Positions 58,701 through 64,000 of a DNA stretch of 64,000 bases are shown here, in pieces. Position numbers and translations under genes: made by a program. How positions within the stretch are numbered: the first letter of the stretch is position 1; each line of letters opens with the position of its first letter. Under the pieces are notes generated by a model. The model was not told the DNA's origin and did not search any database. It was given only the letters and a program-made list of their open reading frames with translations. Source of the stretch: Desulfovibrio sp. MES5 (lineage in GTDB: Bacteria > Desulfobacterota > Desulfovibrionia > Desulfovibrionales > Desulfovibrionaceae); assembly GCF_002237645.1 (NCBI RefSeq), contig NZ_MJUZ01000017.1, positions 1 through 64,000 of the forward strand, in the 5' to 3' direction.

Positions 58701-58770
58701 ATAATTTGCGCCGGCCTGGTTAATACCGGGGCAACATCATCAGGATTATGCCAGGAAGTAAGGATTCACC

Positions 58771-59175
58771 ATGCAGGAAAAACACATCGGATTCAGGATC
58801 ATTCTCCCCTGCCTGTTGTTTTTGACCTTCGGCTTGGTGCTGTCTTCGGGCGAAGCATACGGTGAGGAGCGCATCCCCTTCACCTACCCGCCTTTCAGTG
58901 CCAAAAAAATGCCGCCGGTCTTCTTCACTCACGATCAACACATTGCCTATTTGGCAGACAAAGGGCAGGACTGCACAACTTGCCACCAGATGACGGACGA
59001 AGGCCTAGCCGAATCGTTCGCAAACGTCAGAAACGTTGCTCCACGCAAACAGATGGACTATCTGCACGCTACCTGTACCGAATGTCACGTCAAACTTGCC
59101 AAGGGGCCCCGCCTTGTTGACTGCCGGATCTGTCATAGCGAGCGCATTGCATCTGAGAATGCCGCCAAAAATTAA
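58771..59175 (+). CDS. Periplasmic triheme c-type cytochrome
   Basis: 134 residues. A signal peptide (hydrophobic core ILPCLLFLTFGLVL) is followed by three CXXCH haem sites: CTTCH, CTECH and CRICH. Additional His residues (FFTHDQHIAYL and DYLHATC) could be distal ligands, giving a class III/c7-like fold, or a DsrJ-like one. It is likely a periplasmic electron carrier for the membrane complex encoded next. AAGGATTCACC precedes the ATG. The HmcE-like gene starts 46 bp later. In the D. vulgaris hmc operon this place is taken by a sixteen-haem cytochrome and HmcB-D. Confidence 0.88.
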   Translation: MQEKHIGFRIILPCLLFLTFGLVLSSGEAYGEERIPFTYPPFSAKKMPPVFFTHDQHIAYLADKGQDCTTCHQMTDEGLAESFANVRNVAPRKQMDYLHATCTECHVKLAKGPRLVDCRICHSERIASENAAKN

Positions 59176-59221
59176 CTGGTTGTCACGTACAAGGTAGAAA
59201 GAAAGTAGGAGGCAAAATCAG

Positions 59222-59902
59222 ATGGTTGATTTTATTACCGGACCCCTTTTTGTCATTTCACTTGTGATCTTTGTGGTAGGCATGCTGGCCCGCGTCTTCT
59301 GGTATGTAAACGGTCTGGACTGGCGCCTTGAACGCGTGGCCTACCGGTATCATGCCAACCGCTCCATTGCAGGCATCTTTGCGTCAATCTTCAAATGGCT
59401 GATCCCTGGTGGAACCGACAGCTGGAGAACACAGCCCGTTGCCGCTGTTTTATTTTTTCTTCTGCACTTTGGTGCAGTGCTTGTTCCGCTCTTTCTGCTT
59501 GGCCACACCGTGCTGCTTGAGCGCTATGTCGGCATAACCCTGCCTTCGCTGCCCGGCACCCTGGCCGATATTTTTTCTGTCATGAGCATCGTGGCCATCG
59601 TTCTGCTGGCCATACGCCGCATACTCTCGCCTGCGTTGCGCCAACTCAACAGCGGCGGGGACTGGCTCGTACTGCTTTTGACATTTTTGCCCTTTGCCAC
59701 CGGGCTTATGGCGCGGCTGGACATGTCCGCCTACCAAAGCTGGATGCTGGCGCACGTTCTGAGCGGCGAGCTTTTCCTTATTCTGGCTCCCTTCACCAAG
59801 CTTTCGCACATAGTTCTCTTCTTCATGTCACGTGCTCAGCTCGGCATGGACTTTGCCATTAAACGGGGCGGAGCCACTCGCGGCGGCGCTTTCCCCTGGT
59901 AA
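59222..59902 (+). CDS. hmcE: HmcE/TmcC/DsrM-like membrane subunit
   Basis: 226 residues, the length known for D. vulgaris HmcE, with about five membrane helices and a NarI-type arrangement; His residues such as in FLLHFGAVL, LLGHTVLL, LAHVLSG and LSHIVLF are candidate haem b ligands. It would carry electrons between the periplasmic cytochrome and the cytoplasmic iron-sulfur protein, probably with menaquinone. GGAGG precedes the ATG. TmcC is an alternative name; the E-F order and the rrf genes nearby favour an hmc origin. Confidence 0.8.
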   Translation: MVDFITGPLFVISLVIFVVGMLARVFWYVNGLDWRLERVAYRYHANRSIAGIFASIFKWLIPGGTDSWRTQPVAAVLFFLLHFGAVLVPLFLLGHTVLLERYVGITLPSLPGTLADIFSVMSIVAIVLLAIRRILSPALRQLNSGGDWLVLLLTFLPFATGLMARLDMSAYQSWMLAHVLSGELFLILAPFTKLSHIVLFFMSRAQLGMDFAIKRGGATRGGAFPW

Positions 59903-59946
59903 ACGGGAACCTGTATCATTATTTTTTCGTCTGAAAGGAGCGGATT

Positions 59947-61335
59947 ATGTCCGAATTGCTTTGCACCCCTACCCCAGTCACCACCAAAGAAGGCATTCTT
60001 GAACTTCTGAAGGACAAGGCCGGGGCGCAATATTATAGCCAGATGAAGGAAATGAAAGTGGACCAGGAAGCCCTGGCCCGCGATCTTGAACAGACCTGTA
60101 AATCACGCACCCGCACATGGCTTAGTGTTTGCGCACATTGCGCCATGTGTGCGGACAGCTGCTTTTTCTACAGAACCAACAACAATGACCCCACCCAGAT
60201 TCCGTCATACAAGATACAGGCCACCCTGGGCGAAATGTTGCGCCGCAAGGGCAAGGTTGACACCGAATTCATGATCAAGTGCATGGATGCGGCCTGGGGC
60301 AAGTGCACCTGTTGCAACCGCTGCGGCGTCTATTGCCCCCACGGCATAGACACGGGCGTCATGTTCAGCTACCTGCGCGGCATACTGTTCAAGCACGGCT
60401 TTATTCCGTGGGAAATGAAGATCGGTTCCGGCATGCACCGCGTGTACGGCGCGCAGATGGACGTGACCGAAGAAGACTGGCTGGAAACCTGCGAATGGAT
60501 GGTGGAAGAACAGCAGGAAGAATGGCCTGATCTTGAAATCCCTGTGGAAAAAGAAAATGCCGACGTGATGTACGTTCTTAACGCCCGTGAGGTAAAGCAC
60601 TATCCTGAAGACATCGCCTTGGCCGCGATTCTCTTCAGCGTGACCGACACCAACTGGACGGTGCCCAGCGAAGGATGGGAAAACACCTCGTTAAGCATGT
60701 TCGCTGGCGACTGGGAAGGCTGCTCGCAAAACATCAAGCGCATCTATGCCGCTGTGGACCGCCTCAAACCCAAAGTGGTTGTGGGTACGGAATGCGGCCA
60801 TGCCCACCGCGCCACCGTGGTTGAAGGTCCCTATTGGGCCGGGCGTGAAAGCGGGGATCCGCCGGTGCGCTTCATGCACTATGTGGAGTGGGTGGCAGAA
60901 ATGCTGCGCACAGGCAAGCTCAAGATTGATCCCGCGAAAAAGATCAAGGTTCCCTGTACGTTGCAAGACTCTTGCAACTACGTGCGCAACCACGGCCTTG
61001 GCAGCGCCACACGTGAGATCATGAGCTATATTGCTGAAGATTTCAGAGAGATGGATCCCAAGAGCGACCACAATTTCTGCTGCGGCGGTGGCGGCGGCCT
61101 CAACGGCATTGGCAAATACCGCCAGGAACGCAACGTGGGGCTCAAAAACAAGCTGGACCAGATCAAGGCCACCGGCGCGGAACTGGTTATCACCCCCTGC
61201 CATAACTGCTGGGACGCCATCCGCGATATGATGGAAGTGTATGAAGAACACAAGATCAAATGGTCTTTCTTGAAGCCCCTGCTGGCAGAAATGATCATCG
61301 TGCCGCCGCACATCCGGCATATCGAGCCGGAGTAG
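59947..61335 (+). CDS. hmcF: HmcF/TmcB/DsrK-like iron-sulfur protein with CCG domains
   Basis: 462 residues, essentially the HmcF length. Two [4Fe-4S] motifs are visible: Cys62, 65, 68, 72 ([11 protein letters not shown]) and Cys120, 123, 126, 130. C-terminal CCG-type (HdrD-like) elements are FCCGGGGG and PCHNCWD, preceded by [11 protein letters not shown] and GTECGHAH. It is a cytoplasmic partner of HmcE, related to heterodisulfide reductase HdrD. AAGGAG precedes the ATG. Two hairpins follow before the convergent rrf genes. Confidence 0.85.
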   Translation: MSELLCTPTPVTTKEGILELLKDKAGAQYYSQMKEMKVDQEALARDLEQTCKSRTRTWLSVCAHCAMCADSCFFYRTNNNDPTQIPSYKIQATLGEMLRRKGKVDTEFMIKCMDAAWGKCTCCNRCGVYCPHGIDTGVMFSYLRGILFKHGFIPWEMKIGSGMHRVYGAQMDVTEEDWLETCEWMVEEQQEEWPDLEIPVEKENADVMYVLNAREVKHYPEDIALAAILFSVTDTNWTVPSEGWENTSLSMFAGDWEGCSQNIKRIYAAVDRLKPKVVVGTECGHAHRATVVEGPYWAGRESGDPPVRFMHYVEWVAEMLRTGKLKIDPAKKIKVPCTLQDSCNYVRNHGLGSATREIMSYIAEDFREMDPKSDHNFCCGGGGGLNGIGKYRQERNVGLKNKLDQIKATGAELVITPCHNCWDAIRDMMEVYEEHKIKWSFLKPLLAEMIIVPPHIRHIEPE

Positions 61336-61343
61336 GCAAAATC

Positions 61344-61386
61344 AGCAGAACTGCGTCGCTTTGTCCTTTGCCGCCGCAGTTCTGCT
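61344..61386. terminator. Hairpin after HmcF-like gene
   Basis: AGCAGAACTGCG and CGCAGTTCTGCT, a 12-bp perfect stem with a 19-base loop, 9 bp past the stop; followed by TTGC rather than a full U-tract. Confidence 0.6.
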
Positions 61387-61408
61387 TTGCAAGGGCGCTA
61401 CTAGGCCC

Positions 61409-61442
61409 GTTGGCCGGGCAACAATCCCATTGCCCGGCCAAC
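61409..61442. terminator. Hairpin between convergent hmcF and rrf1
   Basis: GTTGGCCGGGCAA and TTGCCCGGCCAAC, a 13-bp perfect stem with an 8-base loop; seven A residues flank it on the plus strand. Likely a shared barrier between the two convergent transcripts. Confidence 0.6.
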
Positions 61443-61521
61443 AAAAAAATTCAATGCAGCTACGTCGCAGGCAAAGGCCGATGCTGGCCAACGCCGTGAA
61501 ACGCCGCGCTGGGGCTGCGTG

Positions 61522-61878
61522 CTAACAGGCTACCGCGGCGGAAACAGCCCCCAATAACGCATCACCAGGACAGTCTTTGCGCAAAACCGGAACTCCGGTT
61601 CCGAAGCAGATGGGCCTAGGCCCCACATTTGTACAGACAATGGCGGGAATATCACGCGTCTGCGAGTTCCTGCGAAGGCGGCTGTACAAGATGGTGCCTG
61701 AGGTTCCCTGCAACTCTACATCAAAAATGATGCAGTCCGGTTTGCAACTGTTGACCAGATGCAGGCTTTCATCACAGCTGGATGCGACGCTTACCTGGTA
61801 GTTAGATTGACGTAAGACTTGCGACATCCTGTTTAGACTTTCGGCATCGCTGTCTACCAAGAGAATATGCTTTTGCAT
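61522..61878 (-). CDS. rrf1: Rrf1-like single-domain response regulator
   Basis: 118 residues, receiver domain only. HILLVDSDAESLNR gives the acidic pocket, Asp53 in CIIFDVELQG is the phospho-acceptor and Lys in VLRKDCPG the conserved lysine. In D. vulgaris rrf1 lies with rrf2 after hmcF. GGAGG precedes the ATG at 61878; the frame is open 22 codons upstream. Its start lies inside the end of rrf2 (77-bp overlap). Confidence 0.82.
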   Translation of the reverse strand: MQKHILLVDSDAESLNRMSQVLRQSNYQVSVASSCDESLHLVNSCKPDCIIFDVELQGTSGTILYSRLRRNSQTRDIPAIVCTNVGPRPICFGTGVPVLRKDCPGDALLGAVSAAVAC

Positions 61879-62347
61879 TGGTGCCTCCGGGTTCTGATTC
61901 TGGTCGTCTGGTGACTGAATGGCCTTGTTTGCGGTGAGCCGCACGACGCGGCGAAAACCCGGCGCTCTGACGAACAGAACTGAGCGTCACCGCATCCAAA
62001 GAGTTGTGCAAGGTCATGGCGGCCTTGTCCCAAACGTCAAAGGCGGCTTTGCCGGCTGGGGCTTCACTGTTAACGCCGGGCAATGTAATGCCCCCTTCCA
62101 CTGCGTTGATTATGTCCGCCAGAGTTATGGAATCAGGGTTGCGGGCAAGCATGTGCCCCCCGGCGATACCCCGTATGCTCTTGATGATGTTCTCAGATTG
62201 CAGTAAGCGCATGATCTTTTGCACAAACTTTTCAGAAATACCCGTACAGACCGCCAGTTCGGAAGCGGATGCCGGCATGTCCTGATCTTGTTCAGAAAGG
62301 CACAACAGCAAATGTAGCGCATGACAGGACATTGTGGAAATACGCAT
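61802..62347 (-). CDS. rrf2: Rrf2-family transcriptional regulator (hmc type)
   Basis: 181 residues, longer than the roughly 140-150 usual. The winged helix is clear: MRISTMSCHALHLLLCLSEQ, ASELAVCTGISEKFVQKIM and IIKSIRGIAGGHMLARNP. The wing region lacks the three-Cys cluster of IscR. Residues after about 128 are Arg/Ser rich and overlap rrf1, so either the protein has an unusual tail or a recent frameshift removed the original stop. Rrf2 is the founder of its family and represses hmc in D. vulgaris. Confidence 0.82.
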   Translation of the reverse strand: MRISTMSCHALHLLLCLSEQDQDMPASASELAVCTGISEKFVQKIMRLLQSENIIKSIRGIAGGHMLARNPDSITLADIINAVEGGITLPGVNSEAPAGKAAFDVWDKAAMTLHNSLDAVTLSSVRQSAGFSPRRAAHRKQGHSVTRRPESEPGGTNAKAYSLGRQRCRKSKQDVASLTSI

Positions 62348-62688
62348 AGTTATTCCTTATTTAGCGGGAGACGATTAAGTTGACGATACCCGATGCATCT
62401 AATTTAGACTGCTTTACTCATGATTCTTAGCTCAAGCCACTTTGGGCGTCAAGCGGGCTTGCGAGATTCATTCTGGAGGTGCGCCCGGCGCACAGGAGTC
62501 AAAACCAACTGTGAAGTTTTTCTCAAGGTACAAGGCAAACTGAAAAAAGTTGTATCATAATTGCTATGTTGATGTTACTATTTGCCACACGCGCTTGTGT
62601 TTCGGACGTCGAACTTTTGTCTCAGCGTGATGAGGCCATAGGTTCCTTTTGATTTCCCCTTTTACCACTGTTCCTTGGGGGATACGCA
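62348..62688. promoter_or_regulatory. Divergent regulatory region of the two Rrf2-family genes
   Basis: 341 bp with no gene. It contains a GTGCGC-CCG-GCGCAC palindrome at about 62481-62495 and AT-rich stretches suitable for promoters on both strands. The exact operators cannot be assigned. Confidence 0.45.
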
Positions 62689-63105
62689 ATGAAGCTTTCA
62701 GCCAAAACGCGCTATGCAGCTCGTATTTTACTGTATTTAGCAAACAATGGCTTTGAAACACCGGTTTCCTCAAGCTTGCTCGCAAGTAAAACAGGCATCA
62801 GCTCACAGTTTATTGAACAAATTTTGCGCCAGCTTCGGCTGGCGGGCATCACAGGTAGCGTTCGCGGCGCCAAGGGTGGGCATATCCTTTTGCGCAAACC
62901 GGAAGATCTTACTTTTGGTTGTATAGTGCGCCTGATGGAAGGCGGCATTGAGTTGAGCGGCTGCCTCGAAAAACCCGGCAACTGTTCACGCTTTGACGCC
63001 TGCGAAGTTCGCAAGGCTTGGGAAAGCCTACAATCTACGCTTGATGGCGTGTTTGAATCCATTACCCTGCGCGACCTCATGCATGATGACCGGCTTTTGC
63101 TTTGA
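62689..63105 (+). CDS. Rrf2-family regulator with IscR-like cysteines
   Basis: 138 residues. N-terminal helix-turn-helix KLSAKTRYAARILLYLANN and SVRGAKGGHILLRKPED are typical. Cys92, Cys99 and Cys105 are spaced almost as the [2Fe-2S] ligands of IscR (92, 98, 104), so it probably senses iron-sulfur status, oxygen or NO. No iron-sulfur assembly genes are adjacent. It is divergent from rrf2. Confidence 0.88.
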   Translation: MKLSAKTRYAARILLYLANNGFETPVSSSLLASKTGISSQFIEQILRQLRLAGITGSVRGAKGGHILLRKPEDLTFGCIVRLMEGGIELSGCLEKPGNCSRFDACEVRKAWESLQSTLDGVFESITLRDLMHDDRLLL

Positions 63106-63590
63106 ACAACGAGGGCCCTCCCTCTTTCACTCCGCTCTCACGAGCATGCGCATACCGCGCGGACGCCTGGACCGAGGGCGGTTTGGAGCGGCTATTGCTG
63201 CAGTGCCGGAGCTCTGTCCGCATAGTGCAAAGCGCCTGCGAATGCCCTTTTGCTGGCACTACCCCGGGTTAGGGCGCGTTACATCCGTACGCGTTTACCA
63301 CTGCACTATGCCGTGTGCGCTCGCAGGCGACCGCCCGTCCCCGCGCCCCCGTCCCCGCGACCCCGTCCCCGCGACCGCCAGAGGCATTTAAAAGTGGCAT
63401 TGGCTGCAATGTGGCGCGCTGCACAGGGGCCTCTGCTGGTTTTCTCGCTTGTATCACTCCCGCTTTTCCATTCCCTGCTGTTCTGCCACACTCTGAGTTT
63501 GGGTGCTTCGCCAGTTCTCCTTGAGCACCCTTTTCATTCTTCTGCGCCTGCTGCCTCCAGCTGAAGTCCAGCTGTAGTGCCCCCCATGAA
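63106..63590. other. Non-coding stretch before the IS element
   Basis: No credible gene. The middle holds the GC-rich tandem repeat at 63336-63377. TGTAGTGCCCCCCATGA at about 63573 may be one terminal repeat of the IS element, since the transposase stop lies 18 bp inside it. Confidence 0.5.
63336..63377 (+). repeat. Three 14-bp GC-rich tandem repeats
   Basis: Unit CGTCCCCGCG(C/A)CCC, three nearly perfect head-to-tail copies. Such a tract can vary in copy number by slippage. Confidence 0.8.
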
Positions 63591-64000
63591 TCAAGCGGCC
63601 TTTAAGGGAGTATCCTTCCGTTTTTTACCAGCCTGCTGATGCACGCATTGCGGGGTCTTCCAGCCAAGCGCCGAGTGCAGGTACGTGGTATTAAAGAGTT
63701 CTATCCAGCCGGAAAGTGCGTCGGCCAAGTGCTCAAGGCTGCGCCATTCATGCAGCCAGAAAAGTTCTTCCTTAATCGTGCGCATTGTCCGTTCAGTATC
63801 CACGTTTCCTTTGGGATTGTTATAGCTGGTGAATGCCTGTAAGATGCCTAGTATCGCGCATTCACGTACAAAAGCCTTTCCTGTTGGTTGGCAGCCGTTA
63901 TCACTCATCAGGCTCAAACCCTGTTCTCGGACGCCTTCGGGAAAGTGCGCTTGAATGCCCATCTCCAAGGCTTGCAGCCACTCGTGACTTCGGCTTTGGT
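63591..64000 (-). mobile_element. IS3-family transposase (OrfB C-terminal part), cut by window edge
   Basis: About 136 codons are visible and the frame remains open at the window end. The integrase core is recognised by LMSDNGCQPT (second Asp of DDE), FTSYNNPKGNVDTERTMRTIKEE with the catalytic Glu, and the LHSALGWKTPQ segment typical of IS3-family OrfB. The first Asp lies outside the window. The stop is near one probable IS end at about 63573. Whether the whole element is intact cannot be judged here. Confidence 0.88.

Overview
The window reads as chromosomal DNA of a sulfate-reducing delta-proteobacterium of the Desulfovibrio type. The grounds are an HmcE/HmcF-like transmembrane redox pair with a multihaem cytochrome, adjacent rrf1/rrf2-type regulators, a sulfoacetaldehyde acetyltransferase, a Desulfovibrio-style class A beta-lactamase, moderately GC-rich codon use, and the order rpmF-plsX-fabH-fabG-acpP-fabF-glyA-deaminase-ribD-ribE-ribH-nusB-leuS. 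Species is not assigned. No database search was possible, so all names rest on motifs, length and context.

Layout. 1-7.3 kb: a YnfA-like membrane protein, then a likely catabolic island: GlcG/HbpS-like protein, PAS-sigma54 activator, Xsc-like thiamine-diphosphate enzyme and an MHS-type transporter. The last two are divergent and each has a GG-N10-GC sigma54 promoter. A tRNA-Glu follows. 7.4-14.9 kb: NlpC/P60 lipoprotein, an RluA-CoaE fusion, a hybrid histidine kinase, a YbaK deacylase, and a HAD phosphatase overlapping a glycerol-1-phosphate-dehydrogenase-like gene. 15.2-18.3 kb: an unusual two-gene unit, a membrane protein with a GrpE-like tail overlapping a membrane-anchored Hsp70-like protein. 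18.7-22.3 kb: Sel1 protein, unknown membrane protein, GIY-YIG protein, LysE exporter and beta-lactamase. 22.4-42.1 kb: a housekeeping block for ribosomal protein L32, fatty acid, glycine and riboflavin synthesis, nusB, leuS, holA, radC, lon and prmC. 42.2-56.8 kb: tRNA-Thr, tRNA-Tyr, tRNA-Gly, tuf, rpmG, tRNA-Trp, secE, nusG, rplK, rplA, rplJ, rplL, rpoB and rpoC. 56.8-58.3 kb: non-coding, partly very AT-rich. 58.4-63.1 kb: small unknown protein, triheme cytochrome, HmcE-like and HmcF-like proteins, Rrf1, Rrf2 and a second, IscR-like Rrf2-family regulator. The window ends inside an IS3-family transposase.

The most distinctive systems are (i) the Hsp70/GrpE-like membrane pair, (ii) the sigma54-controlled xsc/transporter island, which would release sulfite and acetyl phosphate from a C2 sulfonate, and (iii) a reduced hmc-like complex without HmcA-D but with a triheme cytochrome. 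Two families of dispersed, hairpin-forming intergenic repeats recur in the gaps and account for most of the longer non-coding stretches.
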